Shown: positions 1 through 9,627 of the stretch, one piece after another
Layout: each line of letters starts with the position of its first letter
Position numbering within the stretch: position 1 is the first letter of the stretch
NCBI RefSeq assembly: GCF_003600895.1
Contig: NZ_QYRP01000002.1
Span: 1,798,001-1,862,000 of the forward strand
Length of the DNA: 64,000 nt
From: Nocardioides cavernaquae
GTDB lineage: Bacteria; Actinomycetota; Actinomycetes; Propionibacteriales; Nocardioidaceae
Direction: 5' to 3'
Notes under the pieces: model-generated
Seen by the model: only the letters and a program-made list of their open reading frames with translations
Databases searched by the model: none
What the model was told of the DNA's origin: nothing
Made by a program: the position numbers and the translations under genes

Positions 1-867
1 GGATCGACACGATGTGGTCGCAGTTCTCCGAGACCAGGCGCGAGAGGCCTTCGCCCTCCGAGCCGACCACGACGACGAGCGGGCCCGTGGCCAGGTCGCC
101 GAGCGTCGGCAGGGTGAGGTCGCCTTCCATGTCCAGTCCGACGACCATGCAGCCGGCGTCCTGGTAGGCCTTGATCTGGCGGGTCAGGTTGACGGTCTGC
201 GCGACCTTGATCCGGGCGGCAGCGCCAGCGGACGTCTTCCACGCGGCGGCGGTCATGCTGGCCGAGCGCCGCTCGGGGATCACGACGCCGTGCGCGCCGA
301 AGCCGGCCGCCGAGCGGACGATCGCGCCGAGGTTGCGCGGGTCGGTGATGTGGTCGAGCACGACGATGAGCGGCTCTTCCTGGTTGTTCCGAGCGTCGTC
401 GATCAGGTCGTCGGCGTGGGCGTACTCGTAGGCGGGGACGCGGGCGGCAAGACCCTGGTGACCGTTGAAGCCGGTCATGCGGTCGAGCTCGACCTTGGTC
501 ACCTCGAGGAGCGGGATGCCCATCTCGGCGGAGAGCTGGAAGGCCTCACGCAGGCGGCCGTCGCGCTCGGCGTTCTCCGCGACGTAGACGCCGTTGACCG
601 GGACGCCTTCGCGCAGTGCCTCGACGACGGGGTTGCGGCCGATGATCCACTCGGCCTCACCGGCGGCGCGCTTGCGCTGCGGGCGACGGCCGGCCGCCCG
701 CTCCTTCACCTGAGCGATCTTGTGCTGCTTGTGGTACTCGCGGTCCTTGGCCTTCGGGGTCGGACCCTTGGGCTCCAGGCCACGCTTGACGCGGCCGCCG
801 GAACCGGCGGTGGGGTTGCCCTTGCCGGTCTTCTTGATCGCGCCCTTGCGCTGGGAGTTGCCAGCCA

Positions 868-868
<1 letters not shown>
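1..868 (-). CDS. rlmB: 23S rRNA (guanosine-2'-O)-methyltransferase RlmB, partial
   Basis: This SpoU/TrmH-family methyltransferase is expected to 2'-O-methylate a guanosine in domain V of 23S rRNA using S-adenosylmethionine. It starts with ATG at 868 and runs off the left edge, so the end of the SAM-binding knot is missing. A lysine/arginine-rich N-terminus of about 70 residues precedes the substrate-binding domain (EWIIGRNPVVEALREG). SpoU motif 1 reads DPRNLGAIVRSAAGFG and motif 2 VVVVGSEGEGLSRLV. The start codon shares one base with the cysS stop (TGATG), so the two are probably translationally coupled. The cysS-rlmB order is common in actinobacteria. The identity is secure; the exact guanosine target is inferred from the family. 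Confidence 0.93.
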
Positions 869-2280
<1,412 letters not shown>

Positions 2281-2384
2281 CGGAGAAGTCTAGGGACCGA
2301 CGGGCCCGGCCCCCAATCCACTCTTCATGATCCTGTAGCGCTGGGCGGAGCAGGATGACGCGACAGACCGAAAAAGGGGGGGCA

Positions 2385-3443
2385 ATGCGGGTTGGCACGA
2401 GGTTGTTGGTGGGCGTGCTGCTCGCTGGATCCACCGGATGCGGGCAGGCGGGGTCGACGACCAGCACCGTCGACCGGTTGAGGGCTCTCCCGGGTGTGCG
2501 CGATGCCGCGGTCGAGAGGATCGCCCTGGACGACGACTACTTCGGCTACCAGGCCGCGGTGGACATGGAGCCCGATGCGCAGCCCCCGCAGATCGCCATC
2601 GCCCTCGATGAGCTAGCGCGATGGAAGCAGACCCACGAGGGCGACGAGACCTCCACCGCGGTCTACCTCGACGGCGGAACCACCGACCTCGACCAGGAGA
2701 CCTGGGGCGAGGGTTCGGACGGCGGCGGTCCGACCGCCGTGCTCGCAACGGCTGGCAGCCACGCGCGCAACCTGGCCAATGCGGAGCTGCTCGTCGCTGC
2801 GACCGCAGCTCTCGACCTCCCCGTCACGATCCGCGATGGGGAGTGGCGCGTCACCAGCCGGGCACCGCGGGCCACGGCGGCCGTCATCGCCGCTCATCCC
2901 GATCTCGCGAGCTCGCCTGACCTGATCATCTCCCCACGGATCCCGCTGGGAGAGGAGCGGTGGGGGCGCCCCGCGGGGTTCGGATCATCACGCCTGACGC
3001 CTGAGCTCGTCGCGACGTACGACACGGCGGTCGCCAACGCCGAGCTGGTCCGGGAGGGCGAGGTGTCGGTCAGCTTCGTCGGCAACACCAGCACGGCCGG
3101 CCTCGGAGAGACCTTCGACGAGGTGACCGGCGAGAAGATCGAGCCGCCCGTGGGAGCCGTCGACATCATGATCGACCTGCGGCTGCCCGGTGGTGCCGGT
3201 CCGCGGTCGCTCGCGCCCAGGCTGGTCGACGACGCGCGCTGGCCGATGATCCGCGCGCAGCTCGACCTGCTCCGCACACTGCCTCGTGGTTCGCACGTCT
3301 GGATCTGGTTGCAGTGGACCCCACGCGGTGGCATTGCGTACGACGCGACCCGCACCGTCATCGAGGTGACCCTCGGTGAGGAGCTCGTCGGGCAGGCCCG
3401 GACGCCGTGGAACCTCCAGGCACAGCAGTACCTTGCCCGTTGA
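2385..3443 (+). CDS. Putative lipoprotein of unknown function
   Basis: I do not recognise the family. The chosen ATG at 2385 follows a purine-rich stretch (AAAAAGGGGGGG) that makes a strong ribosome-binding site; an upstream in-frame ATG at 2355 lacks one. The 352-residue product begins with a short hydrophobic segment (RLLVGVLLAGSTGCG) that resembles a signal peptide ending in a weak lipobox, with serine rather than leucine at the -3 position. If processed, it would be anchored at the outer face of the membrane. The rest is acidic and soluble, with no membrane spans or catalytic motif that I can see. It is followed 21 bases later by a membrane metallophosphoesterase on the same strand, so the two may be co-transcribed. 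Confidence 0.6.
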   Translation: MRVGTRLLVGVLLAGSTGCGQAGSTTSTVDRLRALPGVRDAAVERIALDDDYFGYQAAVDMEPDAQPPQIAIALDELARWKQTHEGDETSTAVYLDGGTTDLDQETWGEGSDGGGPTAVLATAGSHARNLANAELLVAATAALDLPVTIRDGEWRVTSRAPRATAAVIAAHPDLASSPDLIISPRIPLGEERWGRPAGFGSSRLTPELVATYDTAVANAELVREGEVSVSFVGNTSTAGLGETFDEVTGEKIEPPVGAVDIMIDLRLPGGAGPRSLAPRLVDDARWPMIRAQLDLLRTLPRGSHVWIWLQWTPRGGIAYDATRTVIEVTLGEELVGQARTPWNLQAQQYLAR

Positions 3444-3464
3444 AGCGGCTCCTAGGGTGGACCG

Positions 3465-4970
3465 ATGATCCGTCGCGTGCTCGGCCTCGTCGTGGTGTGG
3501 CTGGTGTTTGCCCTGGGGATCGGGCTGGCGGTCTTCGTGACCAGCTCGACGCGAACGACGGTCGCGGGCCACGACGCCGAGGTGCGCCCGACCCTGGACG
3601 GCTGGGTGACCGTGCGGACGGGAGCGGTGCTCCCGGACCTGCGGGTGCGCACGGACCACCGCCTCGGGGTCGAGCTCACCCTGGGCAAGACGCAGGTCAA
3701 CTCCGTCGAGGACCTGGTCGACCGCTATGCGCTCCTCGCGGCCGACCCCGATGCCCAGGTCGCCCGGGTCAGGTGGGCCGTCCGCGGCCTCGCCGGGGAG
3801 GCCGCGCTGCGCGGAGGGCTTGCGGCATCCGTCGCGATCGCCTTCTGGGCGCTGGTGGGACGGTCGCGGCGGCGCGAGCTGGTCCACCTCGGCGGCAGTC
3901 ATCATCGGTGGGTTGCTGTCGGTGTGGCCGGGGCCCTCGGTGCCAGCCTTGTTGCCTGGCAGCCCTGGCGACAGCCCGACCCGCTGTTCATCACCGCAGA
4001 GGACTGGCAGCCCCTCGGTGAGTACGCCGGCCCGGAGGTCTCGATCCCGAAGGAGCTGGCCGACGCCGAGATCACCAGCAGCTCGGTCACCGATGCCACC
4101 CGGCGGCTCCTGCTCAGTGCCCTGGACAGCTACCAGCACGCCCAGGCCTTCTACGACGACGCAGCGTCGGCGGCGGCGGACCTCTCCGTCCGTCAGCCCG
4201 CGGACGGGGAGACCGTGGCATTGCTGGTCAGCGACCGCCACGACAACATCGGCATGGATCGCGTGGCCCGTGCGATCGGCGACGCTGCCGGGGCAACCGC
4301 TGTGCTCGACGCGGGTGACGACACCTCGACCGGACAGGCGTGGGAGACGTTCAGCCTGGACTCGCTTGCGGCGACCTTCAAGGACCTCGACCGCTGGGTG
4401 GCCGTGGGCAACCATGACAACGGCGGCTTCGTCCGCGACTACCTGAAGGACCACGGGTGGCAGGTGGCGACCCGCACGGTGGTCGACGGCCCGGGCGGCT
4501 CGACGCTCCTCGCCCTCGACGACCCGCGCTCCAGTGGCCTCGGGCGATGGCGCGATCCGGTCAGCGGCACCGTCGCCGAGTCAGCGGACGAGGTCGCCGA
4601 GATCGCGTGCGCCAGCGATGTGCGGGTCGGGACGCTTCTCGTCCACGACGCGAACGCCGGTGCCGAGGCACTCCGACGGGGATGCGTCGACCTCGTGGTG
4701 GCCGGTCACGTGCACGTCGCATCGGACCCGTCGGCGGTGGTCGGGGTCGGCGGCACCATCGGCTGGACGCACACCACAGGCACGGCCGGGGGCGCGGCGT
4801 ACGCGATCGCGGTCGGCAGCAAGCTGCGTCGGGCCGCGGCGGTCAGCCTCATCACCTACGCCGATGGCCGGCCGGCCGGCGTCCAGATCGTCACCCTCGA
4901 GACCACCGGACGGTTCCGCGTCGGGGACTACACGCCGCTGGAGTACGACGCGGTGCGGGGTCCGCGCTGA
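3465..4970 (+). CDS. Membrane-anchored metallophosphoesterase
   Basis: Predicted calcineurin-like phosphoesterase of 501 aa. One N-terminal membrane segment (GLVVVWLVFALGIGLAVFV) and further hydrophobic stretches around residues 115-170 anchor it. The C-terminal half carries the metal-binding blocks in order: SDRHDNIG (D and H of the first block), DAGDDTS (GDD-like), AVGNHDNGG (GNHD) and VVAGHVHVA (GHxH). This arrangement places a dinuclear metal site probably outside the membrane. The substrate cannot be read from the sequence; a phosphodiester or phosphomonoester is expected. It begins with ATG 21 bases after the putative lipoprotein gene. Its end converges on the GH13 gene with a 15-base gap. 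Confidence 0.78.
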   Translation: MIRRVLGLVVVWLVFALGIGLAVFVTSSTRTTVAGHDAEVRPTLDGWVTVRTGAVLPDLRVRTDHRLGVELTLGKTQVNSVEDLVDRYALLAADPDAQVARVRWAVRGLAGEAALRGGLAASVAIAFWALVGRSRRRELVHLGGSHHRWVAVGVAGALGASLVAWQPWRQPDPLFITAEDWQPLGEYAGPEVSIPKELADAEITSSSVTDATRRLLLSALDSYQHAQAFYDDAASAAADLSVRQPADGETVALLVSDRHDNIGMDRVARAIGDAAGATAVLDAGDDTSTGQAWETFSLDSLAATFKDLDRWVAVGNHDNGGFVRDYLKDHGWQVATRTVVDGPGGSTLLALDDPRSSGLGRWRDPVSGTVAESADEVAEIACASDVRVGTLLVHDANAGAEALRRGCVDLVVAGHVHVASDPSAVVGVGGTIGWTHTTGTAGGAAYAIAVGSKLRRAAAVSLITYADGRPAGVQIVTLETTGRFRVGDYTPLEYDAVRGPR

Positions 4971-4985
4971 CGGCACGCTCCGTGC

Positions 4986-6821
4986 TCAGGCGTGGAGCGA
5001 GAACGCCGGACCGTCGCTCGCCGGGATCACGAGCTCGTTGCTGTCCACCCGGGCCGCCGCGCCGAGTCGAGTGCGCGGTCCTGTGGCGGATGCATCCACC
5101 TGCGCACTCGACTCCGTGAAGAGCTGAGCCAGCGGCAGCCGCAGCTCCGGCCCGGCAGCCCTGCGGGCCACCACCAGCACGTTGCCGTCGGGGTGCTCGC
5201 GCAGGAAGGCCAGCGTGTCCTCATCGGCGTGCACCCAGCGCAGTCCACCGCGCCGCAGCGCCGTGTGCTCGCGCCGCAGCGCCGCCAGCGCGGCGTACTG
5301 GTCGAGGGTCTCTTCGTCCCAGGTGTCGCGACGGTCCCAGGGCATCGTGCGGCGCGAGTCCTCGCCCATCGTGCCCTCGAGGCCGATCTCGTCGCCGGCG
5401 AAGACCATGGGCACACCGGGGAGGGCGAACTGAAGTCCGGCGGCCACCCGCTGCTGCGCGCCGGATCCGGTGATGGTGCGGATGCGTGCGGAGTCGTGTG
5501 AGCCCAGGATGTTCCACGACCACTGGAGGTTGCGGAAGCCGAGGCGCCCGTGCCACTGGCGGATGCTGTTGACCACCTGCGTGCCGCTGCGGCGTGGGAT
5601 GGGGACAGGCATGCCGAACGGCCTCGCGGCCGTCGTGGGGGACACCAGCCACTCCCACACCGGCCACGAGAATCCGGCGTAGTTCATCGAGCCGTGCCAG
5701 CCGTCACCCGGCAGGTCGACCGACGCGTCGTGGTTGTGCTCGCCGATGACGAGGGCGTCGTCGCGGCGGTCTGTGGCGGTGGCGCGCACGGTCCGGGCGA
5801 CCCCGTGGTTGAGGTCGGTCGCGCCGAGGCGGCCGGTCATGTTGGCGACGTCGATGCGCCAGCCGTCGAGCCCGAAGTCGAGCCAGTGTGCGACCACCGA
5901 GTCGCCGCCCTCGGTGAAGGCACTGCGGAGCGCGGGCTGCGAGTGGTCGAGCTTGGGCAGGCTGTCGTGGCCCATCCAGGTCTCATAGGTTCCGTCGTCG
6001 TGGAAGAAGAACCAGTCCTTCTCGGGGCCGGTGCTCCGGGCGCGGAGGAACCACTCGTGGGTGTCGCCGGTGTGGTTGGTGGTCAGGTCGCCGAGCACCT
6101 TCCAGCCACGCTTGTGCGAGGCGTCGATCAACCGCGTGTACGCCGCGTCCCCGCCGAGGAGAGGGTCGACCTCGTCGAACGTGCTGGCGTTGTAGCGGTG
6201 GTTGGACTCCGCCGGGAAGACCGGCGTCGTGTAGACGATGTCGGCACCGACGGTGGCGACGTGGTCGAGGTGGTCGGTCAGCCCGTCGAGGTCGCCGCCG
6301 AAGAGCTGCAGCCATGTGCGCGAGTCGGTGCCGTCGAAGACGACGGGGGCGTCCCACGGCTCCGGGACCGCCCAGTCCGGGGTGGGCCGCTCATCGGCCG
6401 CCTTGCTGCGGGCGAAGCGGTCCGGGAAGACCTGGTAGACGACGCCGTCGCGACCCCAGTCGGGACCGGGCTCGTGCGTGGTCAGCCGGAAGTCGAACGC
6501 GTCCGGCACATCGTGGTCGAACACTCCCGCGCCCGTGAGCCAGTCGTGGGTGTCGCGACGGCGGAGCAGGAAGCGGTAGTGGCACTCCGGGTTCAGGACC
6601 GGCACCTCGCCCTCCCACCAGATCGCGCTTTCGTTTCGCTCGACGATCGTGCAGGGGTGGAAGGTCGGCTCGGCATCCTTGGTCGTGCGGATCCAGATCT
6701 CCTCGACCGGGTCGCTCGGATGCGTGCGTACGCGGACGCTCACCATGTCGCCGAGCAGCGGGGTCTCCGTGCCGACGTACAGGGGCGAACCGTCGTGGTG
6801 GGGCTGGTCCAGCAGGCTCAT
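4986..6821 (-). CDS. Glycoside hydrolase family 13 (alpha-glucosidase/neopullulanase-like)
   Basis: Retaining alpha-glucan hydrolase of 611 aa. An N-terminal beta-sandwich-like domain (residues 1 to about 125) precedes the catalytic barrel, a layout seen in cyclomaltodextrinase, neopullulanase and maltogenic amylase. The four conserved GH13 regions are visible: DLTTNHTGD, GWRIDVANM with the nucleophile Asp, VIGEHNHDA with the acid/base Glu, and ILGSHDSAR with the third catalytic Asp. There is no signal peptide, so it should act in the cytoplasm on maltodextrins. It starts with ATG at 6821 and stands alone, without sugar transporter genes beside it. The trehalose genes otsA and otsB lie several kilobases away. 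GH13 membership is certain; the exact substrate is not. Confidence 0.9.
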   Translation of the reverse strand: MSLLDQPHHDGSPLYVGTETPLLGDMVSVRVRTHPSDPVEEIWIRTTKDAEPTFHPCTIVERNESAIWWEGEVPVLNPECHYRFLLRRRDTHDWLTGAGVFDHDVPDAFDFRLTTHEPGPDWGRDGVVYQVFPDRFARSKAADERPTPDWAVPEPWDAPVVFDGTDSRTWLQLFGGDLDGLTDHLDHVATVGADIVYTTPVFPAESNHRYNASTFDEVDPLLGGDAAYTRLIDASHKRGWKVLGDLTTNHTGDTHEWFLRARSTGPEKDWFFFHDDGTYETWMGHDSLPKLDHSQPALRSAFTEGGDSVVAHWLDFGLDGWRIDVANMTGRLGATDLNHGVARTVRATATDRRDDALVIGEHNHDASVDLPGDGWHGSMNYAGFSWPVWEWLVSPTTAARPFGMPVPIPRRSGTQVVNSIRQWHGRLGFRNLQWSWNILGSHDSARIRTITGSGAQQRVAAGLQFALPGVPMVFAGDEIGLEGTMGEDSRRTMPWDRRDTWDEETLDQYAALAALRREHTALRRGGLRWVHADEDTLAFLREHPDGNVLVVARRAAGPELRLPLAQLFTESSAQVDASATGPRTRLGAAARVDSNELVIPASDGPAFSLHA

Positions 6822-6909
6822 GCCGGCAAGTCTGCCCGGACTGTGTTTCCGGTGGGTCTCGACGTCCGTACGCCGACTACGATGGCCGCGCGCCGGTCGC
6901 CCGGCGCAC

Positions 6910-6985
6910 GCCGGTGTAGCTCAGTTGGTAGAGCGTCTTACTTGTAATAAGAGGGTCGCGGGTTCAAATCCTGTCACCGGCCCCA
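6910..6985 (+). tRNA. tRNA-Thr (anticodon TGT)
   Basis: Full cloverleaf. The acceptor stem GCCGGTG (6910-6916) pairs with CACCGGC (6975-6981). The D-arm begins GCTC, the anticodon stem is TCTTA/TAAGA with loop CTTGTAA, and the T-loop is TTCAAAT. The anticodon TGT reads ACA. CCA is encoded at 6983-6985. Base 73 (6982) is C, which is unexpected for a threonine tRNA, and the T-stem has two G-U pairs. A TACGAT at 6878-6883 is a plausible -10 box. Confidence 0.93.
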
Positions 6986-7100
6986 TTGTCGTTGGCTCCG
7001 GCAACGCGGCTGCCCGCGTTCAAGTCCCGCAACCGGGGCAACGGCGTCACGCGCTGTTGCCATCACCAGCAGGTGCTCCAGAGGACGCAGCCGGCCCCGG
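6986..7100. other. Intergenic gap between tRNA-Thr and the dioxygenase gene
   Basis: No gene is visible in this 115-base stretch. It contains a TTCAAGT that resembles a tRNA T-loop, but no flanking stem supports it. Confidence 0.4.
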
Positions 7101-7877
7101 TCAGGCGACCTGCAGGCTCCGCTTGGCCAGACCCATCCAGAACCCGTCGATCTTCTGCTCACCGGGAGTGGTCGGATCGGTGGCGGCGCCGAGGGTGATG
7201 AACAGCGGCGTGTAGTGCTCGACGGTCGGGTGGGCGTAGGGCATGCCCGGCGCCTTCGACTTGTACGCCGCGAGCTCGTCGACGTCGCCGCGCGCGAGCG
7301 CCTCGCCGGCCCAGGCATCGAAGTCCGACGACCATCCCGGTGCACGAGCATCGAGGCTGAAGTCGCGCAGGAACGGGAGGCCGTGCGTCATGAAGCCCGA
7401 TCCGATGATCAGCACGCCCTCGTCGCGGAGCTCGCGCAGGCGCTGGCCGAGGCCGAGCAGCTGATACGGGTCCTGGGTCGGCAGCGACATCTGAAGAACC
7501 GGGATGTCGGCGTCGGGATACATGATCTTGAGTGGGACCCAGGCACCATGATCGAGGCCACGCGACGCGTGCTGATGCACGGAGAGACCGTCCGGCATCG
7601 ACGACACGATGCGGTTCGCCAGCCACGAGGCATCGGGCGTCTCGTAGGTCATCCGGTAGTAGCGCGGGTCGAAGCCGCCGAAGTCGTAGACCAGGGGAGC
7701 GCCGCTCGCGGTGAGCGAGATCGGCGCCGACTCCCAGTGCGCGCTGACGATCAGGATCGCCTTCGGGCGTGGAAGGTCCTTGGCCCATGCGGCGAGCTGC
7801 CCCGACCACAGCGGGTCGTCGAGCAGGGGCGGGGCACCGTGACCGATGTAGAGGGCGGGCATCGCAGGAGCAGTCAT
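7101..7877 (-). CDS. DODA-type (LigB family) extradiol ring-cleavage dioxygenase
   Basis: Class III extradiol dioxygenase of 258 aa, resembling 4,5-DOPA dioxygenase YgiD. It would open a catechol-type ring with O2 and one non-haem metal. The likely metal or acid/base histidines are in YIGHGAPPLL, SAHWES, DHGAWVPL and EHYTPLF, and the fold marker IIGSGFMTHGLPF is present. I chose ATG at 7877 because GAGGTG lies about four bases upstream; an in-frame GTG at 7883 is possible. Palindromic DNA immediately upstream overlaps the ribosome-binding site and suggests repression by a MarR-like factor that is not encoded nearby. The physiological aromatic substrate is unknown. Confidence 0.85.
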   Translation of the reverse strand: MTAPAMPALYIGHGAPPLLDDPLWSGQLAAWAKDLPRPKAILIVSAHWESAPISLTASGAPLVYDFGGFDPRYYRMTYETPDASWLANRIVSSMPDGLSVHQHASRGLDHGAWVPLKIMYPDADIPVLQMSLPTQDPYQLLGLGQRLRELRDEGVLIIGSGFMTHGLPFLRDFSLDARAPGWSSDFDAWAGEALARGDVDELAAYKSKAPGMPYAHPTVEHYTPLFITLGAATDPTTPGEQKIDGFWMGLAKRSLQVA

Positions 7878-7882
7878 GCCCA

Positions 7883-7904
7883 CCTCAATGGTTGAGGATT
7901 CAAC
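7883..7904. promoter_or_regulatory. Overlapping palindromes upstream of the dioxygenase gene (operator candidate)
   Basis: CCTCAATGGTTGAGG (7883-7897) is a perfect inverted repeat with 6-base arms and a 3-base spacer. It overlaps GTTGAGGATTCAAC (7891-7904), with 5-base arms and a 4-base spacer. The pair sits directly over the ribosome-binding site of the minus-strand dioxygenase gene. The shared TTGA half-site is typical of winged-helix repressor operators; assigning it to a MarR protein is inference. Confidence 0.45.
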
Positions 7905-8600
7905 TTAATTCCCGAGCGACCAGTCGACCGGGCTTCCGCCCTGCTGCGCCAGGAGGGCGTTCACCTGGCTGAAGGGTCGCGAGCCGAAGAACCCCCGGTA
8001 TGCCGAGAGTGGCGACGGGTGTGCCGATTCGACGCAACCGATCCCGCCGGCCGCGAGCTGTGGCGCCAGCCGGCGCGCGTCGTTGCCCCAGAGGATCGCC
8101 GCCCTCGGACCGCCTCGCGCCGCGATCGCGTCGATGGCGCAGGAGGTGATGTCTTCCCACCCCTTGCCGCGGTGGGAGTTCGAGGCGCCGGGCTGGACGG
8201 TCAGCACCCTGTTGAGCAGCATGACGCCCTGGTCGGCCCACGCGCTGAGGTCCCCGTGGTCGACCGGAGTGATGCCCAGGTCGGTCTCCAGCTCCTTGTA
8301 GATGTTCGCGAGGCTCGGCGGGAGTGGCCGCACGTGCCGCTCCACCGAGAAGCTCAGCCCCACCGGATGCTGCGGATTCGGGTAGGGATCCTGACCGACG
8401 ATGAGCACCTTGAGCTCGGCGAGCGGCTTCCGGAACGCGCGGAACACCCGCTCGCCACTCGGCTGGTAGCCCCGGCCCGCGGCAAGCTCCGAGCGCAGGA
8501 ACTGCCCCATGTCCGCGATGCGTCCCTCAACGGGCGCCAGCGCAGCGGCCCAGTCGGCGGCCATCAGTCCGCGCTCCACCAGGGACGCGAGCGTGCTCAC
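7905..8600 (-). CDS. ung: Uracil-DNA glycosylase (family 1)
   Basis: Removes uracil from DNA as the first step of base excision repair. It is 231 aa, close to the usual length. The water-activating motif GQDPYPNP and the minor-groove loop [10 protein letters not shown] are both intact, as is [10 protein letters not shown] between them. It starts with GTG at 8600, four bases into the end of the preceding membrane-protein gene (GTGA overlap), so translation is probably coupled. This places ung at the end of a four-gene minus-strand run that begins with a PhaC-like hydrolase, an unusual setting for a repair gene. The reading frame stays open well upstream, but those residues belong to the neighbour's shadow. 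Confidence 0.95.
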   Translation of the reverse strand: MSTLASLVERGLMAADWAAALAPVEGRIADMGQFLRSELAAGRGYQPSGERVFRAFRKPLAELKVLIVGQDPYPNPQHPVGLSFSVERHVRPLPPSLANIYKELETDLGITPVDHGDLSAWADQGVMLLNRVLTVQPGASNSHRGKGWEDITSCAIDAIAARGGPRAAILWGNDARRLAPQLAAGGIGCVESAHPSPLSAYRGFFGSRPFSQVNALLAQQGGSPVDWSLGN

Positions 8601-9109
8601 GTGGTCGCCTCGACCGGCTCGATCCTGCTGACCCGACGCAGGAAGACGAGGAACCAGATCGCGACTGCCAGCGCTGCGATCGCCAGCGGAACCACGATGG
8701 GCGCCAGGTCGGACGTGTCTCCACCGCCCAGCAGGACGAGTGCCAGTGCGGCGAGGTCGATGCCCACCGACGCGGTGAGGATCGCGCGGGCCGTTGCCCG
8801 ATGGCGTTCGTCGGCCAGCAACGGCTGGACCCCTGCGCAGATCCCGACGACGAGCGCGAGCTGGGCGACGAAGTCGCCGGTCTGGATGAACCAGTCGTAC
8901 GGCGCGTCGAGTGCTGCCGCGGCCGCCGAGACGAGCCCGGTCGCGGCGCCGAGCCGCGCGAGGAGGAACCATCCGGTGCGGGGCAGGTTGCCCAGCCCGG
9001 CCAGGCACATCAGCCAGCCGATCACATCCGGGATCACGTCGACGTGCTCGAAGTTGAGATCGAGCAGGACGAGCAGGAAGCCCCAGCCGACCAGCCCGAG
9101 CGACCTCAC
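8597..9109 (-). CDS. Small integral membrane protein of unknown function
   Basis: A 170-residue protein with about five hydrophobic helices (for example [51 protein letters not shown] and [19 protein letters not shown]). No family is recognised and no catalytic motif is visible. It starts with GTG at 9109, overlapping the stop of the next membrane-protein gene by four bases, and its own stop overlaps the ung start by four bases. It is therefore embedded in one tightly coupled transcript. It resembles its upstream neighbour in length and topology, so the two may be paralogues that form a pair. Confidence 0.7.
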   Translation of the reverse strand: MRSLGLVGWGFLLVLLDLNFEHVDVIPDVIGWLMCLAGLGNLPRTGWFLLARLGAATGLVSAAAAALDAPYDWFIQTGDFVAQLALVVGICAGVQPLLADERHRATARAILTASVGIDLAALALVLLGGGDTSDLAPIVVPLAIAALAVAIWFLVFLRRVSRIEPVEATT

Positions 9110-9627
9110 GACGCGCGAGCGGGGACGGCGGTGCGTGCCAGCGCCGCGAACGCGATGAACCAGGCGACCAGGACCGCCGTGGCAACGCGCAGCGCCGTGA
9201 TGACGTCGCTCACCCAGCCAGGACCGGCGTCGGCCTGGTCGAGCGCGACGAACAGTCCAAGAGCCAGCATGACGAACAGCACGCTGCCGCTGATCCGGCC
9301 AGCCGCGGCGCGGCGGAAGCCTTCGGCCAACACGTCGCGCAGGCCCGCGCAGCTGCCCGTCAGCAACAGGAGGAGTCCGAGCAGGACCAGCCAGTCGGCG
9401 ATCCGCACCTGGACGTCGGCGAGGAGGAGGCTGCTGCCGACCAGTCCGAGGACCGCGCCGAAGCGTGCGGTCCCGAACGCGTCACTCGCCCGCACGAGCG
9501 GGCCCAGGGCGACGAGGCAGATCACGCTGCCGGCCAGTCCGACGACAGCGCTGACCGAGGCGAGGGTCGAGAGTGCGGTGAGTGCCGCACCGGCGATCAG
9601 CGCGAGGAGTGCGCGGTCCGTGGTCAT
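9106..9627 (-). CDS. Small integral membrane protein of unknown function
   Basis: A 173-residue protein with about five or six hydrophobic helices, beginning [17 protein letters not shown] and including [17 protein letters not shown]. No family is recognised. The start ATG at 9627 overlaps the stop of the PhaC-like hydrolase gene (ATGA), and its stop overlaps the next gene's GTG. Length and topology match the downstream membrane protein. The frame extends far upstream on this strand, but that extension lies inside the hydrolase gene in another frame and is not real. Confidence 0.7.
   Translation of the reverse strand: MTTDRALLALIAGAALTALSTLASVSAVVGLAGSVICLVALGPLVRASDAFGTARFGAVLGLVGSSLLLADVQVRIADWLVLLGLLLLLTGSCAGLRDVLAEGFRRAAAGRISGSVLFVMLALGLFVALDQADAGPGWVSDVITALRVATAVLVAWFIAFAALARTAVPARAS

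Noticed and set aside
5550..6947. A plus-strand open frame of 465 codons opposite the GH13 gene
   Set aside because: Shadow of a gene with all four GH13 catalytic regions on the minus strand; it also runs into tRNA-Thr.
6995..7060. TTCAAGTCCC after tRNA-Thr resembling a second tRNA T-arm
   Set aside because: Flanking bases do not pair as a T-stem, and no acceptor or anticodon arm is present.
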